A DNA stretch of 64,000 bases from Calendula officinalis (taxonomy: Eukaryota > Streptophyta > Magnoliopsida > Asterales > Asteraceae). The stretch lies in assembly GCA_963853835.1 (NCBI GenBank), contig OY970824.1:42850727-42914726 (forward strand). Reading direction: 5' to 3'. A program made the position numbers and the translations under genes. Under the pieces are notes generated by a model. It was not told the origin of the DNA, made no database searches, and saw only the letters and a list, made by a program, of their open reading frames with translations. Of the stretch, positions 50,301 to 60,543 are shown in pieces; the first letter of the stretch is position 1, and the number at the start of each line of letters is the position of its first letter.

Positions 50301-53300
50301 CCAATATAGGACACATACACTATTGAATATGAATCTTCGTGTATTCATCGGAACACTCATAGTGGCATCACAATCTGGTGCTTCCCAAGGATTGAGTGGA
50401 AATCCTGCTAGAGCTAAAATCGCGCCAACTCTAACTGCAGGTCACACATTTGAATCCACTGTTGTGCAAACGACTATCGATTCATACCGTGTGTTAACGG
50501 ATACTCTATGTGAGTCCCGTTTTACCTAATTTGTTCAAGTTGCTGTGCCTAAACTTTTATATCATAAAGGCAACAACTTATGCCGGAAACACATACATTT
50601 TCCGATGAAAAAACCATGTTATTCTTACAAAGTAACATCATCAATGCTGATAAATTGCACATGAGCGTTATAGTTCACTCTCAAATTACTCCTATGATCT
50701 GCTATAACCGGCATGATCTTCCCCAGGAGCCACCTACAATATAGGACAATATGTAAGGGTACATAGGTCTAGGTGAGCAGAATCAAGTATCACGGGATCT
50801 TGATTGGGGTGCGCTGAGATAAAATTTGAGAGGGGGTATGTAGTATGGGGTGCAATTCAGCTAAACATGGTAAAATGAAATGAGGGAGTAGTCGAAAAAT
50901 GAAAAAGTAAGCTTGAGTGAGGAGGGTGTGACAGAGTTAAAGAAAACGAAAAACCCTTACCAAACTGATCAAAAGCCGGGTTGCCACGTCTCTATCAGAT
51001 TGCATGTGTTGCTCTCTGATATTGAAATAGACATCATGGACCCAGTGATGCAATGCACAACCCCCCCAGCCACTCAAGTATTTCTTAAAAAGTACTTGTT
51101 TCATTTCCACGGAGACTATCTCATATGCTATCGACATCTCACTTGGAGATTGTTGATATTGAAATAGAGGACAAGCCTCTTCAGTCCTCGCCTTCGTTTG
51201 TCCACTAATTGAGTCTAGAACCGCAATACACTTTTAGGACACAAGGCATAATACCAAGCTTATCTTTGTGATAAAGCCGGAACATTCATAGTGATACCAA
51301 CGTTCTTGGTATTCCACGATGATTGAATGGAAATCCTACCAGTGCTAGCATCTATTCCAACACTGAACGTAGGTCACACAGTTTGTGTAACTGTTGTGTT
51401 AACGGGTAATCTATGTGATCCCGGTTTGCCCTATTTTGATTCGATCATTGAGATTAAATGCCAAACGATTTGATCGGATATCTATATCATCATATTCGGT
51501 TCGGTTTTCGATTATACAATGTGATGTATCTTGCTTCATTCAAAAGATGCATAAATCATTCTTCATCACATTTGTATCCATGGGCTTCGAAGATTTTCTT
51601 CATTTCACCTCGTCGAACTTCACATTTTTCATGACGATTCCGATAAATCTTAATCATCATGAGGGGGAGAAAATTTGTTAAGAAGTTCAATTTATGAAGA
51701 AAAATGCTTACAAGTCTTAAGAGATTATATTAGCCCAGTTTATTCCACATCAAAAAGACATATGCACCAATTAAGGGGGAGTAAACATGAAACCGAAGAA
51801 GATCAGTTGAGAAATAATTGTTTGTTTGAGGGGGAGCGTAAACTTCATCAACGTTTTATCCTAAACAACAATTATCAATGTTCATAAATCGACAAAGCCA
51901 CAACTTCATCAAAAGACTTCCTCTACAAACAACTCTATCTATCTATGGGTCTACATCTTCGTCGATTTACATGAAATAAATTGTGAAGAAAAAGAAACCG
52001 ACTTATCTTCAGAAATTTCTCACAAATTCTCAATCTTTCCATTACAAACCTCAAACTGACAAATCATTCTATCCAAACCACGAATCACATTCATACCTAC
52101 TCAAAATCTTGAGTTTTCCATTCATACATTTCAAAACACAAAACATCCATTTCAAACTGAAATTTAATCGAATAAATCTTTCTATCCAAACCACAAATCC
52201 ACATTTATTTCCATCCGAATCTTAACCGTTTAAATCTTTCTCTCCAAAATTCCGTAACAACCACATACATTCAAAAGCTTAACCGTTTAAATCATACTTT
52301 TCAAAATTCCATAACATTCATTATCCGTACAAAAGCTTAACTGTACAAACCTTTTGTTCCATATCAAATACAAATTATCCACATTCACCCAAATCCTAAA
52401 TCTACATATCATTTTTCCATACATACTAAACAATCATACATACACATCCAAAACTTTAACTGACAAATCATTCAAAAAAAAAAAACACTATCATTATATC
52501 CTTATCCTCCTCTACCACAAAATCCAAAAACAACCTCTCCATTATCTGAAAACCCAGTCAAATCCTTACATAACTGATATTCTCTTTCCTAAAATTTTCA
52601 AATCTTTAGTAAATCAGTTATAGGATTTCCTCACTCAAACAGTATCAACGAAAAACATATCCACTTTGAGTATCTTAAACTTCCAGATTTCTGAAATGTT
52701 TTAATCTTGAAATTCAGAAAAAAAAACATTTTCTTGCCAAAGACAGATAATGAGAAGAATCTGAAGTTTGAAGACTGGGATGACGTGTTAAAGATCAAAA
52801 AGGGGGAGATTGTTAGGACTAGTTTTGTAATAGTTTTGATCTTTAAAGTCCGTTAGTTAACTTGTCCTTTGTTAAGTGGTAGGAGTATATAAGGTTGTAT
52901 CTTTGACTTTCAAGTCAAGCTTTCCACACAATTACTGAATACATTTTTAGGGAAAGTTTCATTCATCTCATTCTCTCTCAACTTCACACACTTACACCAA
53001 GAACACACACTCACTCAAATCTTCTATTTCTCACTTGAATCTTCATGTATTAGCTTGATTATAGTTTCATTAAGTCTTACACAAATTCATGGTTGAAGAT
53101 CAAAGGTCATGTTTTATCTATTGGTGCAGGTGAAATATTCAACGATATTGTTGGAAGCGCGTATTATATTGCACCCGAAGTCTTGAAGAGAAAATACGGG
53201 CCAGAAGTCGATATATGGAGTATAGGGGTCATGTTATATATTCTTCTAAGTGGAGCTCCTCCATTCTGGGCAGGTGATTATCAGGTTATCTTTATACTTT

Positions 53301-56300
53301 AATCTTAGAAAGCTTAATTAAGGGATAAAATTAATAATTTTTTTTGAACGCCACATCCTAATTTACACCTAATTTTCACCTATGTCCATGACGTGACTTG
53401 AACCCCCAACCTCAGGGTTGTGAGAAAAACTCCATACCGCTAGGCCAAAGGATCTTCGGTAAGGGAAAAAACTATTTAACATTTAATAATTGTTGCGGGT
53501 GGTCAGAATCGGAACATGGAATTTTCAATGCAATCTTGCGTGGGCAAATCGACTTCACGAGTGATCCTTGGCCTTCCATATCTCCTCAAGCGAAGGATCT
53601 TGTAAAGAGGATGTTGAATTCAGATCCGAAACAAAGGCTGACAGCTCATCAAGTTCTTTGTAAGTAATACGTTTGGTTTGACGTAATCCTCCGTAATGTA
53701 ATTGAATTATGAAGGAATTAAATTCTTTTATAATTGAATTCCGTTGCACGTTTAACTAAAAAATATTTAGCTGGAATTCAAATCTATACTTATGTCTTTT
53801 TTAATTTTTAAAATTAGTTTAATTAATTAATTTTTAATTTGTTAATTTTATTTTTTTGTATCTTTTTAATTTGTTATTTTTTTCATTTCAATTTTTTACC
53901 TTTTTTAAAATGTTTTATATATTTGAACGGTTTAAAAGTGCAAATTATATACAGAATTTTAAAGTTAGTCATATGAATGATGTAAATTCAGAATTACGTT
54001 GGAATTGAATTACGAAGAAAAAGTCATTCAAACATCCGTCCGTAATGGAATTGAATATGAATTACGAAGGATTAGGGATGATTACCGCAAACAAAACACG
54101 CCCTTACTGAATGAAGTAACTTACATATTACTAATGAGATTATAAAAGCTAGATTCATTGTTTTCCATCTGTTTTTTCAGCTCATCCATGGATTATGAAA
54201 GATGGAGAAGCACCTGACACACCACTTGATAATGCTGTTCTTAGCAGGCTAAAACAATTTAAGGCCATGAACAACTTTAAGAAAGTTGCACTTCGGGTAT
54301 CTACTATGGTCACACATATCTTTAAAAGTTAATTAACTTTTAGTTCGAGTAATCATATATCTGATTTCGGTATCGTTTTTGGAACGAGCAGGTGATTGCA
54401 GGATGCCTTTCAGAGGAAGAAATCATGGGATTGAAGAAAATGTTCAAAGGCATGGATTCTGATAATAGTGGAACTATAACACTTGAGGAACTTAAACGTG
54501 GGTTATCCAAGCAAGGGACCAGACTAACTGAAGTTGAAGTCAAACAGTTGATGGAAGCTGTAAGATAACAAAATTTAGAACAAATTTTATTACACCTTTC
54601 GTCCCAGGATTTCTGTCCACATACAAAAATCACACTCTTTAAAACAAATGCATTTATTACACTGTGCAACTAATATAATTCTATATTTACCACCTAAATA
54701 TATTTTATTAGTGGAATTAGGTGTGCCCAAAGGGCCAACCCGACACAAACCCGACCCCGAACCCTATTATGCTAGTCGGGTCGGGTGTATTCGGGTCTCA
54801 TGAATATCGGGTTTTTTCAACCCGACTCCTTATCGGGTCGGGTTAGGATTGCTTACCTTTGTCAAGTTTCGGGTTGGCTCGATTGACGTTCATAAGGTTT
54901 TTTCCTTATAATTTCTGATATTTTTTCCATTAAATACATGAATTATCACATTAATAATTATAAAATTCTATAAGAATCGATTAACAATTACAAGTGTTAA
55001 ATAAAACTCATAAACTTCAATATATTAGATAAAATTTTCATATTTTTAACTACCCGACGAACCCGATCGGGTCAATCCGACAAACCCGAAAACCAACCAA
55101 CCCGAACCCAACTAACCCGATTCCTTATCGGGTCGGGTTTCATGTTAGTATTTTTTTGCATCAAAATTACCCGACGGACCCGACCCGATAAGAGACAAAA
55201 CCCGACGCGATAACCAGATGGGCAACCCAAAGTGGAATTTTCAAGTAGACAATAATTTTGGGACATATAAAAAAGGAAATGTGAACAATAAAATTGTGAC
55301 GTAGGAGTATCTAGAGTTCCAGTTTTGGAAACAATAGTGACAAAAATTAATTTGTTTCTTGTAAAATATTTAACAGGCTGATGCAGATGGAAATGGAACC
55401 ATAGATTATGAAGAGTTCATAACAGCAACAATGCATTTGAATAGAATGGATAAAGAAGATCATTTATACACTGCATTCCAATACTTCGATAAAGATAACA
55501 GCGGGTATATATACCTATAATAGTTCAACTTCGACATTGATGAAAGGGATCTTATTTGTATAGAGCAATTTCATATCAAAGGATAATTATGTGTTTAATG
55601 AGAGGGATAAATTGCAAAGTGTGGGAAAAGGAAAGGATGGGCAACATTTATATAATATATAATATATATTAATTATTATATATGTAATTATATATATTAT
55701 ATATAATATATAAATAATATTATATTATATAAATATATATATAATATTAATATATAATTAATATATATTATATATTATATTATTTATATATTATATAAAA
55801 TTGTTCATTTGGCACTCTTAATATTATTTATATATTATATTATATTTAATATATTAATATATATTAATATATAATTATAATATATTTATATATAATATAT
55901 ATATTAATATATATTTTTATATAATATATATATATTAATATATATTTAAATATTATAATTATAATATATATTAATATTAATATATATTATATTTAATATA
56001 TATTAGTATATTAGTATATAATATATATTTAATATATAATATTAATATATATTATATTAAATTAATTAATTATTTATATATTATATATTTATATATTATA
56101 TATTAATAATATTAGGGCAGCATTGTCATTTGGCATGAAATTGTTCTGTATGAAAGACAAAAAATGTTTTGTACAAATCAACACTCTTAATGAAAAGAGC
56201 GGTTTGTGAATTTTAATCTATAACAACCTTCACTTGTTTCAGGTACATTACTACGGAAGAACTAGAGCAAGCTCTACGCGATAATGGAATGAGCGATGAT

Positions 56301-56932
56301 AAGGAAATAAAGGAGGTTATTACTGAAGTTGATTCTGATCATGTAAGTAAATAAAACACTCTTAAACTTATTGCGCGCGAAAGGATCTAGATTCAGTATA
56401 TATAGCATTTAAACTAGCTACAAGCACTAGTACATGAAAATTTTATTGAGTGACACATTTAAACAAATTTCATTAAAAATCAAAAAAATGTCATTAAGAT
56501 CAAAAAGTCCCACTAGAGTGAAAATATTTTTTTTGGATCTTTATCTTTATAAATGCAACTCTTTCATTAAAAGTTGTATTATCTAAATAAAAGGTTGCAT
56601 TAGGTCTAATGCAATTCCATCTAACACAACCATTGTTAAAAGGTTACATAAGGCATAATACAACCTTTTCAATGGTAAATGCACCTTTTATTGGGGTTGT
56701 AATAGCTTCGTTTTATTGTAATGTTTAGAAGAATCTTGATCAGTTAAACGAATTCGACTAGTTTCAATTACTATGAACTCATAAAAAGTAAATGGAGCCT
56801 GAATTTTAATTACTATAAACTTTGTAGGATGGGCGGATTAACTACGATGAGTTTGTGGCAATGATGAGAACAAAAACTCAGGCAGACACAATGAATCCTA
56901 AGAAACGAAGACAATCATTTGTTGTCAAATGA
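43687..56932 (+). CDS. CPK17/34-like: calcium-dependent protein kinase, CPK17/CPK34 type
   Basis: A Ser/Thr kinase activated directly by Ca2+. Exons 43687-44353, 53130-53273, 53507-53659, 54181-54296, 54392-54559, 55377-55504, 56243-56342 and 56828-56932 all have GT-AG introns and join in frame to 526 residues. The start is set by MGNCC: Gly2 for myristoylation and Cys4/Cys5 for palmitoylation, implying membrane attachment. Kinase: GRGQFG loop (75-80), K97, HRDLKPEN (190-197), DFG (213-215), APE. Junction: FKAMNNFKKVALR. EF-hand loops begin at about D382, D418, D454 and D489, each ending in Glu. LGRPMEDV before the kinase and the four hands match the CPK17/34 clade, which acts in pollen tubes in Arabidopsis. 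Intron 1 (8,776 bp) contains retrotransposon copy B. No defect is seen in the coding sequence. Confidence 0.95.
44880..45130. repeat. AATCACATGTGATT palindrome repeat, copy 1 (intron 1)
   Basis: Four copies of the core ATCACATGTGATT (about 44904, 44952, 45003, 45091), spaced by CCA/CCG-rich stretches, plus a half-copy near 45113. A longer relative lies at 58330-58790. Confidence 0.75.
45360..45630 (+). repeat. copy B 5' LTR
   Basis: TGTTAGG...CTTACA, 271 bp, with a TATATAA box near 45437. It differs from the 3' LTR at three sites (GGATAC/GAATAC, TTTTCTC/TTCTCTC, TGGATT/TGTATT). Confidence 0.95.
45633..45644 (+). other. copy B primer-binding site
   Basis: TGGTATCAGAGC, two bases after the 5' LTR, complementary to initiator Met-tRNA. 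Confidence 0.9.
46100..46385 (+). repeat. copy B leader motif array (TTCGGCCC)
   Basis: Seven exact TTCGGCCC motifs between about 46109 and 46250, most preceded by AG and several followed by GAAG, then degenerate TTCGG(T/C) motifs to 46385. Same relative place as in copy A. Confidence 0.85.
47126..49387 (+). pseudogene. coiled-coil Gag-like protein of copy B, one in-frame stop
   Basis: The frame opens at ATG 47126, is interrupted by TAA at 47900-47902, and continues in the same frame to 49387. The head (YYKRKM) and coiled-coil start match copy A. After about residue 320 there is a segment absent from copy A that includes ACKMAPTLYDSRYLL, recalling the segment between zinc knuckle and protease in plant copia polyproteins. 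It then rejoins copy A's basic tail and ends GPKQKWVPKVV. Copy A has a Lys codon at the stop position. The different centres suggest recombination or alternative deletion from a common parent. Confidence 0.75.
49402..49665 (+). repeat. copy B stem-loop array
   Basis: Five tandem units of 43-45 bp, starting about 49402, 49447, 49491, 49534 and 49577, each with CTTATACACA-loop-TGTATAACTCG; a sixth unit near 49620 has a different stem (TTTCAAG/CTTGAAA). The array starts 15 nt after the ORF stop. Confidence 0.85.
49860..51480 (+). repeat. copy B: duplicated non-coding module
   Basis: Two diverged tandem modules (about 49860-50700 and 50700-51480) matching those of copy A. Shared blocks include CCGTTAACAC/GTGTTAACGG, GGAAATCCT and the pyrimidine-rich stretch. 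Open frames here are short and not conserved as proteins. Confidence 0.65.
52797..52810 (+). other. copy B polypurine tract
   Basis: AAAAAGGGGGAGAT directly before the 3' LTR. Confidence 0.85.
52811..53081 (+). repeat. copy B 3' LTR
   Basis: 271 bp, followed by the TSD CAAAT. It ends 48 bp before CPK exon 2. Confidence 0.95.
53130..53273 (+). CDS. CPK17/34-like: CPK exon 2: activation segment
   Basis: 144 bp. It encodes NDIVGSAYYIAPEVL and WSIGVMLYILLSGAPPFWA. The donor follows GCA-G (GTGATT). Confidence 0.95.
53338..53465 (-). mobile_element. tRNA-derived SINE in CPK intron 2
   Basis: The minus strand shows box A-like GGCCTAGCGGTATGG, box B-like GGTTCAAGTC about 40 nt later, a short body and a TTCAAAAAAAA tail. 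Relative of 6190-6290. Confidence 0.6.
53507..53659 (+). CDS. CPK17/34-like: CPK exon 3: kinase C-lobe
   Basis: 153 bp, ESEHGIFNAILRGQIDF to RLTAHQVL. Acceptor GGTCAG, donor GTAAGT. Confidence 0.95.
53667..54105. mobile_element. MITE-like repeat in CPK intron 3
   Basis: The ends are related inverted sequences: left ACGTTTGGTTTGACGTAATCC, read as 'acgtttggtttgacgtaatc'; right 'gattaccgcaaacaaaacacgc'. Both sides carry GAATTGAATTACGAAGG-like subterminal blocks in opposite sense. No TSD fixed. Confidence 0.5.
54181..54296 (+). CDS. CPK17/34-like: CPK exon 4: autoinhibitory junction
   Basis: 116 bp, HPWIMKDGEAPDTPLDNAV to FKAMNNFKKVALR, the pseudosubstrate region that blocks the active site without Ca2+. 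Confidence 0.95.
54392..54559 (+). CDS. CPK17/34-like: CPK exon 5: EF-hand 1
   Basis: 168 bp, VIAGCLSEEEI, then the EF loop DSDNSGTITLEE. Confidence 0.95.
54720..55240. repeat. TCGGGTCGGGT inverted-repeat element in CPK intron 5
   Basis: Many (T)CGGGTCGGG and complementary CCCGAACCCGA motifs in opposite halves, with the ends GTGTGCCCAAAGGGCC and GATGGGCAACCCAAAG. Likely a MITE. The ORF at 55072-55266 is an artefact. Confidence 0.5.
55377..55504 (+). CDS. CPK17/34-like: CPK exon 6: EF-hand 2 and start of EF-hand 3
   Basis: 128 bp, EF loop DADGNGTIDYEE, then DKDNSG split by the intron. Confidence 0.95.
55640..56115. repeat. almost pure A/T block in CPK intron 6
   Basis: About 470 bp composed nearly only of A and T in irregular ATATAATATATTAAT units. 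It is interrupted near 55800 by a short GC-containing patch ('ttgttcatttggcactctt') that recurs at 56117-56145 in related form. Confidence 0.8.
56243..56342 (+). CDS. CPK17/34-like: CPK exon 7: EF-hand 3 and start of EF-hand 4
   Basis: 100 bp, YITTEELEQALRDNGM to ITEVDSDH. Confidence 0.95.
56828..56932 (+). CDS. CPK17/34-like: CPK exon 8: EF-hand 4 and C-terminus
   Basis: 105 bp with the stop: DGRINYDEFVAMMR, then a basic tail PKKRRQSF-like ending VVK, TGA at 56930-56932. Confidence 0.95.
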   Translation, partial: DGRINYDEFVAMMRTKTQADTMNPKKRRQSFVVK

Positions 56933-58320
56933 GAGTGATAAGCAAGTTGTGCCTAAGTATGTCCAAAGAGGATAAGGAGGAGAAATTTGCATGGAATGCA
57001 TAGATATGACATATGTCCAAGTGGGATGAGTGACAAGAAGAGTTCAATCTGGTCTGGAGGGAACTACTAGGAGGGAACTACTAGAGGGAACTATGAACTG
57101 ATGGGGATCTTGGGTTCTAGAAAGAGATTTTATATTTGTTGGTTTTGAAGATGATTCATCAACAATTGTAATGGGAATTTAGGTTGGTTTAGATGATATT
57201 TCCCATTTTGTATGCACTGATAGATAATCAACTTTATGGCTTGATGATACTTTTTCACAATTTGAAATCTCTTATTTAAACTAAACATTGTGAGCTTGTT
57301 AATGATTTCAAGTTTCATCACATAATTATATTTACCTTAGGTTACACATGAAACTAAACAATTCAATTCACAACAAGACTACCATATTAACAATAAAACG
57401 AACAAGACAATCTATAAAATTTACAATTACTCTAATGACTCAATATTTCAATTCTTTCAACCGGATGTATTACAACTGATATCGTAATCTCTATATTTCT
57501 TGAGCTTGGCTCGCTGATGACTCAAATCACACGAAAGAAAAGAATAACAAGAATAAAGATTATTACAAAAGATAAAAACGATCAAAACAATTAATCAATG
57601 TAAAATAATCACCAAGACCACCCACTGTAAAACAATCACCAAGACCACCCACCCTTGCTTGCTCGATCTCGACAATAAGCAAAACTCGACACGCCTCTTT
57701 ATCCCTTGATCAATCGACCACAAGAACCACATTTCGGCTGAGTAGGGTTCTAGGAAACAAAAATGATGTTTTCCTTATATTACCCTTTAATTAAACCCCC
57801 TTCTTCATTTTCTTCTAACCGGACTTGAACTCGACCTTGCCCTTGCCTTGGTTCGCACAACACTAAAAAAGTCAAATTATAAAAAGTGGCGGAATGTGTA
57901 TTTTAGTTTGAGAAGACTGCCAAAAGCTGTCACGCATAAAATTTGAATTGTTACCAATAAAAACTTGTTAACTTTACCACAACTTTAATAATACATTTTA
58001 ATTACCTTATTTAAAAATATATTATATGCCAATTACCTTATTTAATTACCTTAATTTATTACCTTGATTTATATAAATATTTTTTTTATCTTTTTTTAAG
58101 TATTTGTTACTCTAAAAAGGATCTGTCATGTTTTTCGATCTATAATTTTTATTCAAACAATAAATTAATTTAATTACCTTAATGAAATACAAATTATCCA
58201 CCCAACTATTCATTTTGTTAATAGAGTTGTGTTCTATGAAATCCATCTCTAAAACAAAATTACAATAGACAAATCTTAGTCATTGTATTAAAAAAAAGTC
58301 AAACGGTCAAGATCAATCAC
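56933..58320. other. CPK 3' UTR and intergenic DNA
   Basis: The first few hundred bases are presumably 3' UTR; no clear AATAAA was fixed. The rest is AT-rich without recognised genes. Confidence 0.4.
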
Positions 58321-58329
58321 TTAACCACC

Positions 58330-58790
58330 ACCATAATCAAAATGCATGTGATTAAATACACAACCACTACCGCGGGCCACCACCACCAATATCAGCCACC
58401 GGCCGACACCGGACACCGCCCACCATCACGGGTTGTCGCCGACATTCTGCCGCAATCACATGTGAATGGATACACAATCACATGTGAATGAAAGCGACCA
58501 GCGGTGGCGGGGGGTTGCCGGTGGTGGTGACGGTGGTCGGCAGAGGTTGGCGGTGGCGGTGCTGGTCGGAGCTATGCAATCACATGTGATTTAATACACA
58601 ATCGCATGTGATTGAAAGCGGCCAGCGGTGGCGAGAGGTTGTCAGTGGTGGTGATGGTGGGCCGGTCGCTGGCGGCGTTGGTGGCCGACAGTTGCAGTGG
58701 GTGGTGGGCTGCGGTGGTGGGGGTTGGGGTGGTGGTGTTGATGTACGTATTCAATCACATGTGATGATGGTGGTGGTGGTGGTTTGGGGG
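58330..58790. repeat. AATCACATGTGATT palindrome repeat, copy 2
   Basis: About six cores related to ATCACATGTGAT(T/G) or its variants, embedded in GGT/GGC-rich and CCA-rich stretches that change strand bias near 58500 (CCA-rich left, GGT-rich right), so the whole is roughly an inverted repeat. ORFs here (58572-58808) are low-complexity. Confidence 0.75.
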
Positions 58791-58943
58791 TTAATCTTCA
58801 CCATTTGACTTTTTATTATCTAAGGGCTGAGATTTATCCATCAGAACTTCACAAAAAAATGAACTACATTGAATATTTCAGTTTGTTTATAAAAAGAACT
58901 TTTAAGCTTTTTCCTAAAGTATACTATATATTAACCTCTTCAC

Positions 58944-59309
58944 TGTAACATCTGTCCCACATCAGTTGGAGAGGGGAGCTAAACATTCCTTATACGGGTG
59001 TTGATATCTCTTCTAGCATAAGGCCTTTTGGATTGAGTGGTCCATACCAAGAACAAAACCGTGCGCTGGTTGGAAAAGCGGATAATATCGTGCTACAAGG
59101 TGCACAATGAGGACGTTGTGTTCGAAGGAGGGAAGATTGTAACATATGTCCTACATCGGTTGGAGAGGAGAACTAAACATGCCTTATAAGGGTGTTGATA
59201 CCTCTTCTAGCATGAGACCTTTTGGGTGGAGTCGTCCATACCAAGAACAAAACCGTGCGCTGGTGGGCAAAGCAGACAATATCGTGCTACGGGATTCTGG
59301 GATGTTACA
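58944..59309 (+). mobile_element. TRIM-like LTR element with minimal interior
   Basis: LTR2 (59138-59309, 172 bp, TGTAACA...TGTTACA) follows a polypurine stretch (GAAGGAGGGAAGAT). LTR1 (58944-59097) matches it but lacks the last 20 or so bases and the primer site. A perfect TSD TTCAC flanks the pair (58939-58943 and 59310-59314). The LTR contains TCCCACATC(A/G)GTTGGAGAG and TTATA(C/A)GGG, as in a widespread plant TRIM family. Confidence 0.85.
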
Positions 59310-59469
59310 TTCACTATCAAAGATCCTTTTCATCATCAAAAATCTGATCATTTTACAAGTATGTTTCAATTGTAAGATCATATTTAATTTCAATTGAAAT
59401 CATTACATTAAAGCAGAATTACGTAAAGGTTTTTCTTTGTCGATAACCCATCCACTTTGGATGTCATAC

Positions 59470-59736
59470 TGTGAGATCTAGATTGAGCATCAATCCATTG
59501 AAACTCGGTGATGAAGGAAGAGAGTTTTAGTGAGAGAGAGAGTAGAGAGAAGGAGTAGAGAACTTTCCAAAAGATAATTTGATTAATGATAGAAAAGTTA
59601 CAATTAGTGCATATGCTTTACCTATTTATACATAAACACTAATTGTCCATGTTTAATCTAACCACTAGTTTAATACTTTCTAAATGTTTCAAAACTAGTC
59701 CCTAGAATATTAATTACCATATAAAATGTCCTAACA
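59470..59736 (-). repeat. 3' LTR of a third Sirevirus-like element (X)
   Basis: 267 bp, TGTGAG...CCTAACA in plus reading, followed by a minus-strand polypurine tract (plus ATCTCCCCCTTTG). The adjoining interior (59940-60010) resembles the 3' region of copy A near 13110-13170 (shared 'gcggaagtcttttct' and 'gtggctt'). Confidence 0.7.
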
Positions 59737-60036
59737 ATCTCCCCCTTTGTAACAATGGTGTAGGAAGCATATCTTTAAAGTCATCTTCTTTAGCAAAAGT
59801 TGTAACTGAATGATAGTTCTTTGAATACTGTTGTTGAGATATCAGCTTCAACTTTTAATAATCTGTGAAAATGAAACTTTTAAGTGGCTTTTCAACCAAT
59901 AGAAAGTATCTCAGAAGACTTCTTTTTAATTGACGAAATTAAGACCCATTGATAGAGTTGTTTGCTGCGGAAGTCTTTTCTTGAAAGTGTGGCTTCGTCG
60001 ATTTGTTGTTCTTGGTGATCCTTGGCTCCTGACAGT

Positions 60037-60459
60037 TGTTGATAGTGATGGAGTACAGTCTAATCTTCTTAGCTTTTAATTCTTCTTGACTGTTGTTGCC
60101 ACTGATCAATTACAAGATATTTGATTGAAAGCGTAAATTGGTGAGTACTCCTTTTCCAAGTGATCTCTATTTATAGTGTTATAGAGATCTTACAAGATAG
60201 GCAAGGAGTAGTACAAGGACTGGTAAAGGAAAATGACCGAGATCAAGGGGATTTGATATGGTCGAGTAAACAAGGAAATGTTTACTCAGTCCTTGTACTA
60301 AGTATTGGATTCAATACTGAGTCCCAATGCTGAGTGACCAAAACTGTCTACTCAGTGTTGGATCAAGACTTAGCTAAATTATTCTACAAACTATTTTAAG
60401 CTAGTCTAGGTTGTCTTGTTATCTTAAGATCCCAAGGGGTAAGTCTTTTTTCCTTAACA
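60037..60459 (-). repeat. 3' LTR of a nested element (Y)
   Basis: TGTTGATAG...CCTTAACA in plus reading, about 423 bp. On the minus strand it has a CTATAAATAGAG box and is preceded by a polypurine tract (plus ATCTCCCCCTATG, 60460-60472). It interrupts the interior of element X. Confidence 0.6.
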
Positions 60460-60543
60460 ATCTCCCCCTATGTAATGATAACAAGGCAAACTTACAAAGA
60501 GAAGTAAAATAAACCAATATAATAAACTGCAGAGTCTTCTTCT

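Larger units (their letters stand above)
45360..53081 (+). mobile_element. non-autonomous Sirevirus-like LTR retrotransposon, copy B (in CPK intron 1)
   Basis: A complete element in intron 1, sense to the gene: 271-bp LTRs with 3 differences by eye, a perfect TSD CAAAT (45355-45359 and 53082-53086), primer-binding site 45633-45644 and polypurine tract 52797-52810. Layout as in copy A: leader motif array, Gag-like ORF (47126-49387 with one stop), stem-loop array, duplicated module, multiple GGGGGAG tracts (about 49735, 49756, 49776, 51663, 51776, 51831). No pol signature. The right edge lies only 48 bp upstream of exon 2, so the splice acceptor and branch point must be in the short flank. Confidence 0.9.

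Noticed and set aside
50272..50529. 85-codon ORF in copy B and its counterpart at 14447-14779
   Set aside because: Both lie in the duplicated non-coding module; the frame is not kept between modules, so it is not a protein gene.
58572..58808. Gly/Val-rich and Thr/Pro-rich ORFs
   Set aside because: They read GGT/CCA-rich repeat DNA containing palindromes; composition is explained by the repeat.
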